Assembly: GCA_002296125.1 (NCBI GenBank) | Contig: DBHI01000084.1 | Span: 25,550 to 45,216, forward strand | Source of the DNA: Anaerolineales bacterium UBA832 | GTDB lineage: Bacteria > Chloroflexota > Anaerolineae > Anaerolineales > UBA11657 | DNA length: 19,667 nt | Reading direction: 5' to 3' | Part shown: positions 1 through 8,610 of the stretch, in pieces | How positions within the stretch are numbered: the first letter of the stretch is position 1 | Layout of the letters: every line of letters starts with the position of its first letter | The notes under the pieces: model-generated | The model's database searches: none | What the model was told of the DNA's origin: nothing | What the model saw: the letters and a program-made list of their open reading frames with translations, nothing else | Translations under genes and position numbers: made by a program

Positions 1-16
1 ATGTTGCATTGTTTTT

Positions 17-418
17 CTAATCATCTAGTGCGTCATATCCAGGACCATCTTCAAAATAATCATAGTTGGGTTGTATATCTTCTGTAAAATCTACTACCTC
101 TCCTGCTTCCAGTACTTTTGTACAATCTAAGACTACAGGTTCTCCTGCGTCATTTTCTCCTTCATAGTGTCCATCTAATCCAACTCTAGCTATATATTCA
201 CCACCTTTTGCTGTGTAATCAGATGGTACTTCATCTTCTTCGAAAATTGCTTCGTATGGACATTCTGGGACACACGCTCCACAATCTATACAGGTATCAG
301 GGTCTATATAGTACCAAGGCCATTCAGCTGCAGGCTTACCAGGTACAATACATTCAACTGGACACACATCGACGCAAGAACTATCTCGTAGACATAGTGC
401 TGTAATAATATAACTCAT
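17..418 (-). CDS. 7Fe ferredoxin (FdI-like) with acidic C-terminal tail
   Basis: A 133-residue soluble electron carrier. Cysteines lie at 9, 15, 19, 23, 43, 46, 49 and 53, with CVDVCP at 15-20 and CIDCGACVPECP at 43-54. By analogy with Azotobacter FdI, C9, C15 and C53 should hold the [3Fe-4S] cluster, C19, C43, C46 and C49 the [4Fe-4S] cluster, and C23 is the extra cysteine. The segment after the second motif (IFEEDEVPSDY) also matches FdI closely. The first loop is C-x5-C rather than the usual C-x7-C, and residues 55-133 form a long, very acidic tail that makes it longer than FdI (106 residues). The ATG is preceded by GAGGAGG. It lies 66 bases downstream of sodA on the same strand, so co-transcription is likely. 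The electron partner cannot be read from the sequence. Confidence 0.9.
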   Translation of the reverse strand: MSYIITALCLRDSSCVDVCPVECIVPGKPAAEWPWYYIDPDTCIDCGACVPECPYEAIFEEDEVPSDYTAKGGEYIARVGLDGHYEGENDAGEPVVLDCTKVLEAGEVVDFTEDIQPNYDYFEDGPGYDALDD

Positions 419-484
419 AAATTAGTATTGCCTCCTCAAAAGATATACATCGTTAAATTTCATTAGTGCATGTTTCATGCCGAT

Positions 485-1093
485 TTATTTATTGGAATAA
501 CGTTCAGATACAATGTTCCAATTTACTACATTCCACCATGACTCAATATAATCAGGACGTCTATTTTGATAATTCAAGTAATACGCATGTTCCCAAACAT
601 CAATCCCTAGGATTGGTTTTAGACCATTAGATATCGGATTGTCTTGATTTGCAGTGGAGCTAATTACCAAACCATTGTTTGAGTCAAGACTGAGCCATGC
701 CCAACCACTACCAAATCTCGTTGCTGCAGCTCCAGAAAATTTCTTTTTAAATGATTCGAAATCACCAAATGTACTATCTATTGCTGAAGATAAATCTCCA
801 GTTGGAGCACCTTCACTATCACTACTCATGCTTGGCCAAAATAACGAATGATTATAATGTCCACCCCCATTATTTTGTACTGCTCCCCTAATTGCATCAG
901 GTATTTCATTCAGTGCAGTTAACAAATCTTCAATTGATTTTTCTTGAAGATCAGGATAATCAGCTAAAGCATTGTTTAGATTTGTCACATAAGCATTATG
1001 ATGCTTACCGTGATGAATTTCCATTGTGCGTGCATCAATATGTGGTTCTAGTGCATTGTATTCATAAGGTAAATCAGGTAGTTTGTGATTCAT
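485..1093 (-). CDS. sodA: Superoxide dismutase, Mn-type
   Basis: Converts superoxide to oxygen and hydrogen peroxide in the cytoplasm; no signal peptide is visible. The 202-residue length is normal for the Fe/Mn family. All four metal ligands are present: H27 ([11 protein letters not shown]), H82 ([11 protein letters not shown]), and D165 and H169 (DVWEHAYY). The GGG before HYNH and the glutamine Q150 in ANQDNP are the pattern of manganese rather than iron enzymes, although cambialistic activity cannot be excluded. The ATG has a GTGGAGA ribosome-binding site. A promoter is proposed at 1176-1205. The gene runs divergently from the EamA permease and is first in a probable two-gene unit with the ferredoxin at 17-418. 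A weak 5-bp inverted repeat (468-480) lies between the two genes and does not look like a real terminator. Confidence 0.95.
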   Translation of the reverse strand: MNHKLPDLPYEYNALEPHIDARTMEIHHGKHHNAYVTNLNNALADYPDLQEKSIEDLLTALNEIPDAIRGAVQNNGGGHYNHSLFWPSMSSDSEGAPTGDLSSAIDSTFGDFESFKKKFSGAAATRFGSGWAWLSLDSNNGLVISSTANQDNPISNGLKPILGIDVWEHAYYLNYQNRRPDYIESWWNVVNWNIVSERYSNK

Positions 1094-1175
1094 AGTGTTT
1101 CTCCACTTCTTTATTTATTGTACTATTTGATGTAACATTGAAACAATAGTTTTTATTATATCTATAATACTAAAA

Positions 1176-1205
1176 ATTGTATCCTTACTTCTAGTTGCTT
1201 GTCAA
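1176..1205 (-). promoter_or_regulatory. Putative sigma-70 promoter of sodA-ferredoxin
   Basis: Read on the minus strand, TTGACA (1205-1200) is followed after 18 bases by TACAAT (1181-1176): a perfect -35 and a five-of-six -10. Transcription would start near 1169, giving a leader of about 75 bases before the sodA ATG at 1093. A second minus-strand TATAAT lies at 1160-1155 but lacks a good -35 at standard spacing. Confidence 0.5.
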
Positions 1206-1241
1206 GCATGAAAATGACTTGCGGTAATTATATAACGTATT

Positions 1242-2195
1242 ATGTTGAAATTAAATCTGTTTAGCTTAATTGTAAAAAGTCGTCAGTTCAGATTGTTGTT
1301 AGTATTATTTGTTGCTATTGTTGCATCCTCCAGTGCTAGCTTAATAATAAGAGCAGCTCAACAGGAGGCATCTTCAGTTGTGATAGCAACTTATAGATTA
1401 ATGATTGCAACATTAGTTTTGTTACCTTTGGTATATGTACGTCAAAGAAATGTGATATTTCATATGTCGAAGAAACAGTGGTTATTGGGAACCTTATCTG
1501 GAATGTTATTAGGGTTTCATTTTTTGACTTGGATAACATCACTAGAATATACAACTGTTGCTTCTTCAACTATATTAGTTAGCAGTATGCCAGTGTTTGT
1601 AGTCTTGTTTTCACCAGTATTTTTAAATGAGAAAGCATCATCAATTATATATTTTGGTATCGGAATGTCTCTTTTAGGTGGTGCTTTGATTGCTTTAAGT
1701 GATGTTTGTTTAATAGATGGTTTTAGCTTAAGATGTTCCTCATTACATGGTTTTGTGAACAAGTTTGCTTTGTTGGGTGATGCTTTGGCTGTAATGGGAG
1801 CTCTTGGTGGGGCTGGGTACTTTTTGATTGGACGTTTGATGAGATCAACCCTTCCACTTTTGTCTTATATTTTTGTTGTATATGGGATGGCTGCTATTAC
1901 TTTATTAAGTATTGCGTTGATTCTAAAATTACCTTTAATAGGTTATGATCAGAAAACTTACTTGTATTTAATATTGTTGGCAATAGTTCCTCAGCTGATT
2001 GGACACAGTAGTTTTAACTGGTCTTTAAAATATTTACCTGTGTCATATGTGACTATGGTGGCTATTGCTGAGCCTGTTGGTGCTACAATATTAGCATGGC
2101 TCTTTTTAGATGAAATTCCAACAGTACTGCATTTTGTCGGTGGATTATTGTGTCTTGTTGGAGTTGCTTACGCTTCTCGAGAAGTCTCTTGGTAA
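1242..2195 (+). CDS. DMT superfamily permease, EamA family
   Basis: A 317-residue, very hydrophobic inner-membrane protein with about ten predicted transmembrane helices in two repeated halves, the usual EamA/RhaT architecture. The first half has the characteristic run FLTWITSLEYTTVASSTILV and FLNEKASSIIYFGIGMSLLGG. The second half repeats it as SFNWSLKYLPVSYVTMVAI, then EPVGATILAWLFLDE and a final GGLLCLVGV helix. Proteins of this family export or import small metabolites such as amino acids or purines; the substrate cannot be read from the sequence. The ATG at 1242 has no Shine-Dalgarno sequence. A TATAAC box at 1231-1236 sits only five bases upstream, so the transcript may be leaderless. 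It is transcribed alone, divergently from sodA, and is followed by a 195-base gap before nuoA. Confidence 0.85.
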   Translation: MLKLNLFSLIVKSRQFRLLLVLFVAIVASSSASLIIRAAQQEASSVVIATYRLMIATLVLLPLVYVRQRNVIFHMSKKQWLLGTLSGMLLGFHFLTWITSLEYTTVASSTILVSSMPVFVVLFSPVFLNEKASSIIYFGIGMSLLGGALIALSDVCLIDGFSLRCSSLHGFVNKFALLGDALAVMGALGGAGYFLIGRLMRSTLPLLSYIFVVYGMAAITLLSIALILKLPLIGYDQKTYLYLILLAIVPQLIGHSSFNWSLKYLPVSYVTMVAIAEPVGATILAWLFLDEIPTVLHFVGGLLCLVGVAYASREVSW

Positions 2196-2390
2196 TCACA
2201 AATTAGCATATAATCTGTTTTGATTGGATACACAAGATTTTAGAACAATGTTTATAATCCTATTGCAATGAAACTATTTTTTTGATATTATTTGCAACTG
2301 TTGGTATAAGGATCACTATGTACTTTAGTTATTTGTGATTGAGTCAGATGTTTATATAAATTAGGAATTGTATTTTATAATTATATTATT
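2196..2390 (+). promoter_or_regulatory. Intergenic region with candidate nuo promoters
   Basis: A 195-base AT-rich gap with no gene. Two candidate -10 boxes lie near nuoA. TATAAT at 2376-2381 would start transcription at or within about three bases of the nuoA ATG; its -35 is poor. TTGTGA-16-TATAAA (2333-2360) would give a leader of about 24 bases. No Shine-Dalgarno sequence precedes nuoA in either case. A perfect 10-base inverted repeat (AATCACAAAT at 2194-2203, ATTTGTGATT at 2331-2340) spans most of the gap; its function is unknown. No clear terminator for the upstream permease gene is visible. Confidence 0.35.
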
Positions 2391-2747
2391 ATGTCATACG
2401 AATGGATTTTTATAGGAATACTTCTTTTATTGGGCATGGTGCTTGCTGCTGTTCCTTTATTGGTTAATTCTGTATTGGGTCCTAGAAAACCGCATCTGTT
2501 AAAAAACGAAACTTACGAATGTGGTATGGAAACAGTTGGAGATACTTGGATTCAATTTAAAGTGCAATATTATATTTTTTCGTTGGTGTTTGTAATTTTT
2601 GATGTGGAAGTAGTGTTTTTGTTTCCCTGGGCAGTTGCATATAACCAATTACCATTTTTTGCAGTAGTTGAGGGTGTGATATTTATTGTGATTCTCGCTG
2701 GAGGTTTGTTGTATGTTTGGAAGAAAGGAGCCCTTGATTGGGTATAA
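2391..2747 (+). CDS. nuoA: NADH-quinone oxidoreductase subunit A
   Basis: A 118-residue complex I membrane subunit (ND3 family) with three transmembrane helices at about residues 5-27, 60-80 and 88-110. It helps to form the junction between the membrane arm and the quinone site. The diagnostic loop contains YECGMETVGD followed by WIQFKVQYYIFSLVFVIFDVE, including the acidic residues of TM2. It is the first gene of the nuo operon. In the usual operon nuoB, nuoC and nuoD follow; here nuoH starts 19 bases after the stop. The ATG has no ribosome-binding site and stands close behind a TATAAT box, so translation from a leaderless mRNA is likely. Confidence 0.95.
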   Translation: MSYEWIFIGILLLLGMVLAAVPLLVNSVLGPRKPHLLKNETYECGMETVGDTWIQFKVQYYIFSLVFVIFDVEVVFLFPWAVAYNQLPFFAVVEGVIFIVILAGGLLYVWKKGALDWV

Positions 2748-2766
2748 TTGGTTTTAGGTTGATAAA

Positions 2767-3963
2767 ATGCCAGAAATTAAAATAAGCAATTTACTAGTGT
2801 CACTATACGATTTACTTGGTTGGGCTTTGCTAGAATTAGGGCTTAGTGCTAGTTTGGTGTCTATAGTTCAGAAGTTTATCGCAGCGTTTGCGTTAGCTAA
2901 TTTTTGCTTGCTTACTCCATTATTAACAATTTGGTTAGAACGTAAAGTATCAGCCAGATTTCAAGATAGGCTTGGTCCGAATAGGGTAGGACCTTATGGT
3001 TTGTTTCAGGGTTTTGCAGATATTGTTAAGTTGATTAGTAAAGAAGACATCGTTCCAGCTGGTGCAGACAAGGTTGTATTTAATATTGGTCCTGTCGTAG
3101 CTGTTATGTCCGTAATTGGTATATGGGCTGTGATACCATTTGCTTCCAATATGATAGGTACAGATATAAATGTTGGTATTCTATATAGTGTTGCTGTGGG
3201 CGCTATTGGTACATTAGCTATCATGATGGGAGGATGGGCCAGTAATAATAAGTATGCTCTTTTGGGAGCTTTTAGAACTGTTTCGCAGCTAGTCTCTTAT
3301 GAAGCTCCTATGATAATCACGTTGTTGATACCTACTTTGATGGCAGGCTCTATGAGTATGAATACAATTGTACAGGAGCAGGAGGTGTGGTTCATTGTAG
3401 GTGCCCCCATTGCAGGCTTGTTGTTTCTTGTTACAAGCATAGCAGAGGTTGGTAGGGCACCATTTGATTTACTTGAAGCAGAAAGTGAAATTGTAGCTGG
3501 TTTTCATGTGGAATATACAGGCATGAAGTTTGGTGTGTGGATGTTGGCAGAATTTTTGCATGCTTTTACCATTTGTGCTCTTGTGGCAGTGGTTTTCTTA
3601 GGTGGTTGGAGAGGACCATGGGCAGAAGAGTATCCTTTACTTGGTGTTGTATATTTCTTAATGAAGACATATGCAGTCAGTATGCTTATGTTATGGATTA
3701 GGGTAACTGTACCTAGGATTAGAATAGATCAAATGAATGATTTGAATTGGAAGTTTTTAGTTCCTTTGTCATTAGTGATACTAGTGGTAACAGCACTAGT
3801 TAATAAAGCAATACCATTAGATTACAGTGCTTGGTCACGCTCAATAGTATTGTTTCTAGCTAATGTAGTGGTGTTCGCAGGGACTTTATTGGTTTTGAGG
3901 GCAGTATCTCGTAAGAAGCAGGCTCAACAGAGTGATTTACAAGCTCAATATAAGTCAGCATGA
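2767..3963 (+). CDS. nuoH: NADH-quinone oxidoreductase subunit H
   Basis: A 398-residue ND1-family membrane subunit that builds the quinone chamber and the first part of the proton path. Family hallmarks are LERKVSARFQDRLGPNRVG (57-75), SYEAPMIITLL (177-187) and EVGRAPFDLLEAESEIVAGF (227-246) on the cytoplasmic loop contacting the quinone site; the usual DLPEAE is DLLEAE here. It is longer than E. coli NuoH (325 residues), with an extended N-terminus of about 35 residues and a polar C-terminal tail (KKQAQQSDLQAQYKSA). A weak AGGTTGAT precedes the ATG. It directly follows nuoA. The partners that should dock on it (NuoB, NuoD, NuoI) are not encoded in this window. Confidence 0.96.
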   Translation: MPEIKISNLLVSLYDLLGWALLELGLSASLVSIVQKFIAAFALANFCLLTPLLTIWLERKVSARFQDRLGPNRVGPYGLFQGFADIVKLISKEDIVPAGADKVVFNIGPVVAVMSVIGIWAVIPFASNMIGTDINVGILYSVAVGAIGTLAIMMGGWASNNKYALLGAFRTVSQLVSYEAPMIITLLIPTLMAGSMSMNTIVQEQEVWFIVGAPIAGLLFLVTSIAEVGRAPFDLLEAESEIVAGFHVEYTGMKFGVWMLAEFLHAFTICALVAVVFLGGWRGPWAEEYPLLGVVYFLMKTYAVSMLMLWIRVTVPRIRIDQMNDLNWKFLVPLSLVILVVTALVNKAIPLDYSAWSRSIVLFLANVVVFAGTLLVLRAVSRKKQAQQSDLQAQYKSA

Positions 3964-3988
3964 TTTTTTAAGAGGTGACGGTTAAGTA

Positions 3989-4498
3989 ATGGTTTCTCAA
4001 GTAATTTTCATTGTGTTTGCTTGTGCTACTTTGCTTGCAGCATATCTAGTAGTTAATGTGAACAATCTTATCCATGCTGCTTTGTGGTTGGTAGCTTCAC
4101 TATTAGGTATTGCGGCAATTTTTGTGTTGTTGGATGCGAGTTTTATGGCAACAGTAGAAATTGTATTATACATTGGTGCAATTGCAATTTTGATTGTGTT
4201 TGCAGTAATGTTAACTAGGAGAGTTATGGAGGATATTGGTCAACAAAAAACCGATTCATGGTGGTTAGCTGCTGCTTTGTCTATGGTGTTTTTTGTTAGT
4301 GTTACATTATTAATATGGAACACTAATTGGCCTAGTCTTCCTCAAGGTGATGTAGGAGATACGGTTCTTATTTTAGGTAAGAGTCTTGTAGATCCAGACA
4401 AATATGTTATTCCTTTTGAAATTGCTTCTGTGCTTTTAATAGTTGCATTAATTGGTTCTATAGCAGTTGCATTACCACCGTCTGACGATAATAAATAA
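3989..4498 (+). CDS. nuoJ: NADH-quinone oxidoreductase subunit J
   Basis: A 169-residue ND6-family membrane subunit with five transmembrane helices. The conserved TM3 region reads ATVEIVLYIGAIAILIVFAV (residues 54-73), the helix with a pi-bulge that changes shape during turnover in well-studied complexes. The start is supported by AAGAGGTGA about ten bases upstream. The gene lies 25 bases after nuoH; nuoI normally sits between these two genes and is absent here. The C-terminus (IASVLLIVALIGSIAVALPP) is typical. No anomalies were seen. Confidence 0.95.
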   Translation: MVSQVIFIVFACATLLAAYLVVNVNNLIHAALWLVASLLGIAAIFVLLDASFMATVEIVLYIGAIAILIVFAVMLTRRVMEDIGQQKTDSWWLAAALSMVFFVSVTLLIWNTNWPSLPQGDVGDTVLILGKSLVDPDKYVIPFEIASVLLIVALIGSIAVALPPSDDNK

Positions 4499-4541
4499 TG
4501 GGAAGTTTGTTTATGTATTTGATCAATCAAAAATCGGGTGA

Positions 4542-4856
4542 ATGTCAGTGATTCCATTATCTTGGTACCTTATTTTTGCTGCTGCTTTATTTTGTATAGG
4601 TTTATACGGTGTATTAGCACGTAGGAATGCAGTAGCAATATTGATGGGTATTGAACTTATGCTTAATGCAGTAATTGTGAATTTGATTGCATTTTGGCGA
4701 TACAATGATCCGACAAATGTTTCTGGTCAGGCATTTGCAATAATTGTGTTTGCAGTTGCTGCAGCAGAAGCTGCAGTAGGATTAGCATTAATTATTTCTA
4801 TTTATCGAAGACAGAATACAGTTGTTGCAGAAGACATTAATCTTATGAAGTGGTAA
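4542..4856 (+). CDS. nuoK: NADH-quinone oxidoreductase subunit K
   Basis: A 104-residue ND4L-family subunit with three transmembrane helices. The two membrane glutamates that carry protons are present: E38 in MGIELMLNAV and E76 in AVAAAEAAVGLAL, equivalent to E36 and E72 of E. coli. The GGGTGA ribosome-binding site ends directly against the ATG at 4542. A GTG at 4548 has better spacing and would give a start at MIPLSWYL, as in many NuoK proteins, so the true start may be two codons later. It is 43 bases from nuoJ and nearly abuts nuoL. Confidence 0.95.
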   Translation: MSVIPLSWYLIFAAALFCIGLYGVLARRNAVAILMGIELMLNAVIVNLIAFWRYNDPTNVSGQAFAIIVFAVAAAEAAVGLALIISIYRRQNTVVAEDINLMKW

Positions 4857-4858
4857 CT

Positions 4859-7015
4859 ATGGAAATATCAACACTTTTTACTTGGCTCATACCTTTACCA
4901 CCTTTGCTTTCTTTTGTGGTTATTGTTTTGATAACCAGTAATAATCGTAGGGCAAGTCATTTAGTAGCGTTGTGTGCTATGGGTATTTCATTGTTCTTTA
5001 GTTGGTTTGTAGTTTATGGTGCTATAGTTTCAGATCATTTTGGAGATCATCCTATAGCTTCTAGTATTAATTGGCTACCAACTGGTAATACCGCTTTAAG
5101 AATGGGAATAGCTGTTGATCCTTTGACAGTAGTAATGTTAACTTTTGTGCCTTTAGCATGTTTTTTGATTATTTTGTATAGTATTGGGTATTCTAATTTT
5201 GGCCAGTCTCGTGATGAACGCGATGTTCCAGGCAATCCTCCTCATCATGGTGTTGAACCAATGTATTCAAGATTTTTTGCGTATTTGTCGTTGTTTGCTG
5301 GTGCGATGCTCGTGCTTACTGTTGCAGATAATTTGTTGATGCTTTTCTTTGGTTGGGAAATAATGGGTGCTTGTTCCTATCTATTGATTGGTTTTTGGTA
5401 TGGTAGAACTTATGAAGATAAGTTGCAAATTGTTCCTAGTGGTGCAGCTGTTAAAGCGTTTATGACTACTAGGTTAGCTGATGTTATCATGTTAATTGGT
5501 ATTGCTTATTTGTATTATGAAGCTGGCACATTAAATTTTAGAGATATCTTCTTTAATGCAGATGTTCTTGATCATTTGTTGCATACACCTTCAATAATAG
5601 GTGGTTTAGCAGTTGCACATCTTATTGGGCTATTGTTGTTTATTGGTACTGTTGGTAAAAGCGCACAATTTCCTTTGCATGTTTGGTTGCCAGATGCTAT
5701 GGAAGGTCCTACTCCTGTGAGTGCAATGATTCACGCAGCTGCTATGGTGTCTGCTGGAGTGTATATGGTATTGAGAATGTTCCCTCTGCTGTCTGCTGGA
5801 GCATATCACGGTGCCAACCCTGTACTTACAGTCATGGCTTTTATTGGAGCATTTACTGCATTGTTTGCTGCTACTATTGCTATTGCACAAAATGATGTAA
5901 AAAAGGTTTTGGCATATTCAACTATTAGTCAATTAGGATATATGATTGCAGCACTAGGTATAGGAGCTTATATTGCGGCTGCTTTTCATTTAATGACACA
6001 TGCTTTTTTCAAAGCACTGTTGTTTATGGGATCAGGATCAATTATTCACGGAGTAGAACATGGTATGCATCATACACATGAAAAATTGGATCCTCAAGAC
6101 ATGTTCAATATGGGTGGTTTAGCAAAACGCATGCCAATCACATTTAGAACATTTCTGATTGGAGGATTATCCTTGGCTGGATTTCCATTTGTTACTGCTG
6201 GTTTTTGGTCTAAAGATGAGATTTTAGCAGATGCGTTTGCTCATGGACATTGGTGGGTTTTTGTGACTTTGCTACTTTCTGCATTTTTGACTGCATTTTA
6301 TACAATGCGCCAGATATCGTTAACGTTCTTGGGTGAGCCAAGAACTGAAAGTGCTAAGCATGCTCATGAGAGTACATGGACAATGACCTTTCCTTTAGTT
6401 GTGCTTTCTGTTTTTGCAATATTTGCTGGGTTTGTTGGTGTTCATCAGGACTTTCCTGTTTTGGGAAAAATGTTGGGTAAGAATCCTTTTGAGCATTTTG
6501 TGATTTATTCATTACCAAATCATGGTTCTGGTTTTGTATTTACTTGGACACCGGTAATGTTATCAGTTGTTGTTGGCTTGTCAGGACTATTTTTAGGATG
6601 GCTTGTTTATGGAAGAAATTCTTTAAAGGTAGGACAACAGGATCCATTGATAAAATGGTTTGGTCCATTATATGAGCTTTTGTCAAATAAATATTATATT
6701 GATGAACTTTATGATCTAGTATTTGTTCGTCCAGCTAAATGGTTGTCAGAGACTGTATCTTTTAGGTTCGTGGACAGGATCTTAATTGATGGTTTATTGC
6801 ATGCAATAGCAGGATGGACAATGAAATTAGGTTCAGGTGCTGTATGGTTTGAAAAATGGGGAATTAATTATGCTCCTGATAAGTTTGGAGATGGAGTACG
6901 AGCATCAGGTGATTCTGTGAGAATAGTACAGAGTGGCAAAATACAAGACTACTTAATGTTAACGATGAGTGCTCTAGTTGTCGTTGTTATCATAGTGTTT
7001 ATGGTAATAAATTAG
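4859..7015 (+). CDS. nuoL: NADH-quinone oxidoreductase subunit L, extended
   Basis: The distal antiporter-like proton pump of complex I (ND5 family), 718 residues from this ATG; a GTG at 4850 is also possible and overlaps nuoK. Numbering from the ATG, the TM5 glutamate is E167 (GWEIMGACSYLL) and the TM7 lysine is K267 (GTVGKSAQFPLHVWLPDAM). KKVLAYSTISQLGYM and FWSKDEIL are also intact. The C-terminal part, which forms the lateral helix HL and last transmembrane helix, is unusual. From VFVRP to the QDYL that opens the last helix there are about 76 residues, against about 44-49 in ordinary NuoL. The extra stretch contains WFEKWGINYAPDKFGDGVR. Such an extension is expected when an additional NuoM must be spanned. 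nuoM starts at the base after the stop. Confidence 0.95.
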   Translation: MEISTLFTWLIPLPPLLSFVVIVLITSNNRRASHLVALCAMGISLFFSWFVVYGAIVSDHFGDHPIASSINWLPTGNTALRMGIAVDPLTVVMLTFVPLACFLIILYSIGYSNFGQSRDERDVPGNPPHHGVEPMYSRFFAYLSLFAGAMLVLTVADNLLMLFFGWEIMGACSYLLIGFWYGRTYEDKLQIVPSGAAVKAFMTTRLADVIMLIGIAYLYYEAGTLNFRDIFFNADVLDHLLHTPSIIGGLAVAHLIGLLLFIGTVGKSAQFPLHVWLPDAMEGPTPVSAMIHAAAMVSAGVYMVLRMFPLLSAGAYHGANPVLTVMAFIGAFTALFAATIAIAQNDVKKVLAYSTISQLGYMIAALGIGAYIAAAFHLMTHAFFKALLFMGSGSIIHGVEHGMHHTHEKLDPQDMFNMGGLAKRMPITFRTFLIGGLSLAGFPFVTAGFWSKDEILADAFAHGHWWVFVTLLLSAFLTAFYTMRQISLTFLGEPRTESAKHAHESTWTMTFPLVVLSVFAIFAGFVGVHQDFPVLGKMLGKNPFEHFVIYSLPNHGSGFVFTWTPVMLSVVVGLSGLFLGWLVYGRNSLKVGQQDPLIKWFGPLYELLSNKYYIDELYDLVFVRPAKWLSETVSFRFVDRILIDGLLHAIAGWTMKLGSGAVWFEKWGINYAPDKFGDGVRASGDSVRIVQSGKIQDYLMLTMSALVVVVIIVFMVIN

Positions 7016-8605
7016 ATGGAATTTATTATGACTGATTTTGTAATTCAAAACTTATTAACATTGATTTTATTTTCGCCAATTTTGGGTATGCTGGTAGTCT
7101 TGTTTATCCCAGGCGAATTAAAACAATTAATAAGAAAAGCTACCTTTATTGTAAGTCTTATACCCTTAGTGTTATCTATAATGTTGTGGGTGAATTATGA
7201 TCCTACTATTGTAGGTTTTCAGTTTGAAGAACAGGCGCAGTGGTATACTGCCATTAATTCTTCATATCATGTAGGTGTGGATGGCATTAGTGTGCCAATG
7301 ATATTGCTCACAACAGTTCTTGTTCCAATTGGAGTGTTAGCATCATTCAATGTAGAAGATAGAGTTAAGAGTTATATGCTGTTATTTCTCATGTTAGAGA
7401 CAGGAATGTTGGGTGTATTTATGGCATTGGATTTAATAGTGTTTTTTGTGTTCTGGGAGATAGGTTTGGTGCCAATGTACTTATTGATTAATATTTGGGG
7501 AAGCGCAAAGGGTGAGCGGGAATTCTCAAGTGGCAAAAAGGTTCCAGCTCGTCAATATGCTTCTTACAAATTTTTTGTTTATACGTTAGCAGGCTCGTTA
7601 GGGTTATTGTTGGCGGTTCAAATATTGGGTATCGTAGCTGGTAGTTTCGATTTAGTTACTTTATTGGAGATATGGCCACAATTTGACAAAGATATATTTG
7701 CTAATTTTTCTATCAACAGTGTACGTACCGTAGCTTTTTGGGCATTTGTGATTGCATTTGCAATTAAAGTTCCACTGTGGCCGTTTCATACTTGGCTCCC
7801 AGATGCACATACTGAAGCTCCAACTGCTGGATCAATGATATTAGCAGGCGTACTGTTAAAGTTAGGTGCATATGGGTTTTTGAGATTGGTATTGCCATTG
7901 TTTCCTGCTGAAGCACAAGCAGCAGCTCCTATATTAGCCTTTTTGGCTATGTTAGCAATAGTTTTAGGTGCTCTTTCTGCTTATGGTCAGACTGATTTTA
8001 AGCGTTTGGTTGCTTATTCGTCAGTTAATCATATGGGTTTCGTTGTTTTGGGTATTGCAGCTGCTGCAATGGTTATTGGTAATGATGATCCTGCTCTACG
8101 TTTGAGCGGTACAATTGCGACTACAGGGGTTGTCTTACAGATGTTTAATCATGGTATTTCAGCTGCAGCTATGTTTTTCCTAGTAGGTGTTGTTTATGAT
8201 AGAGCACATACTAGGAATTTAGATGAGCTCGGTGGTGGCATTTGGCAATTAGCACCAGTTTATGGTGGAATATTAATCTTTTCTTCAATGGCTTCACTGG
8301 GTTTGCCTGGATTGAGTGGGTTTGTATCAGAGTTTGCCATTGTGCGGGGCTCTTGGCCAATATTTTCAGCTATGACAGCTTTGAGTATGATTGGTCTGTT
8401 TTTTACAGGTGCATATATATTAAAAGCTATTCGATATGTATTACATGGTCCTATTAATAATAGATGGGTGGATCACAACATGGAAATGAGTTTTCGTGAA
8501 AAAGTTATTGTGGCACCATTGATTATTTTGATGCTGATTGTTGGAGTGTGGCCATGGTGGATAACATTTATGATAAACGAAACAGTCAAAACACTTATTG
8601 GGTGA
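7016..8605 (+). CDS. nuoM: NADH-quinone oxidoreductase subunit M (first copy)
   Basis: An antiporter-like proton-pumping subunit (ND4 family), 529 residues with about 14 transmembrane helices. The residues of the proton path are all present: E148 on TM5 (FWEIGLVPMYLLI), K251 on TM7 (AFAIKVPLWPFHTWLPDAH), K282 on TM8 (GVLLKLGAYG) and E439 on TM12 (SGFVSEF). The quality of these motifs makes this the canonical NuoM of the pair. It begins immediately after the nuoL stop. An alternative ATG four codons downstream (7028) would remove MEFI. Two NuoM genes lie in tandem; this one is followed after five bases by the more divergent copy. Confidence 0.96.
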   Translation: MEFIMTDFVIQNLLTLILFSPILGMLVVLFIPGELKQLIRKATFIVSLIPLVLSIMLWVNYDPTIVGFQFEEQAQWYTAINSSYHVGVDGISVPMILLTTVLVPIGVLASFNVEDRVKSYMLLFLMLETGMLGVFMALDLIVFFVFWEIGLVPMYLLINIWGSAKGEREFSSGKKVPARQYASYKFFVYTLAGSLGLLLAVQILGIVAGSFDLVTLLEIWPQFDKDIFANFSINSVRTVAFWAFVIAFAIKVPLWPFHTWLPDAHTEAPTAGSMILAGVLLKLGAYGFLRLVLPLFPAEAQAAAPILAFLAMLAIVLGALSAYGQTDFKRLVAYSSVNHMGFVVLGIAAAAMVIGNDDPALRLSGTIATTGVVLQMFNHGISAAAMFFLVGVVYDRAHTRNLDELGGGIWQLAPVYGGILIFSSMASLGLPGLSGFVSEFAIVRGSWPIFSAMTALSMIGLFFTGAYILKAIRYVLHGPINNRWVDHNMEMSFREKVIVAPLIILMLIVGVWPWWITFMINETVKTLIG

Positions 8606-8610
8606 AATAG

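Noticed and set aside
468..480. Small hairpin between sodA and the ferredoxin gene as a terminator
   Set aside because: The stem is only 5 bp with a 3-base loop and no T-tract on the transcribed strand.
5630..5895. Overlapping open frames on both strands inside nuoL, rich in Cys, Ser and Tyr
   Set aside because: They lie within the strongly conserved nuoL coding region, have no family resemblance and no ribosome-binding site.
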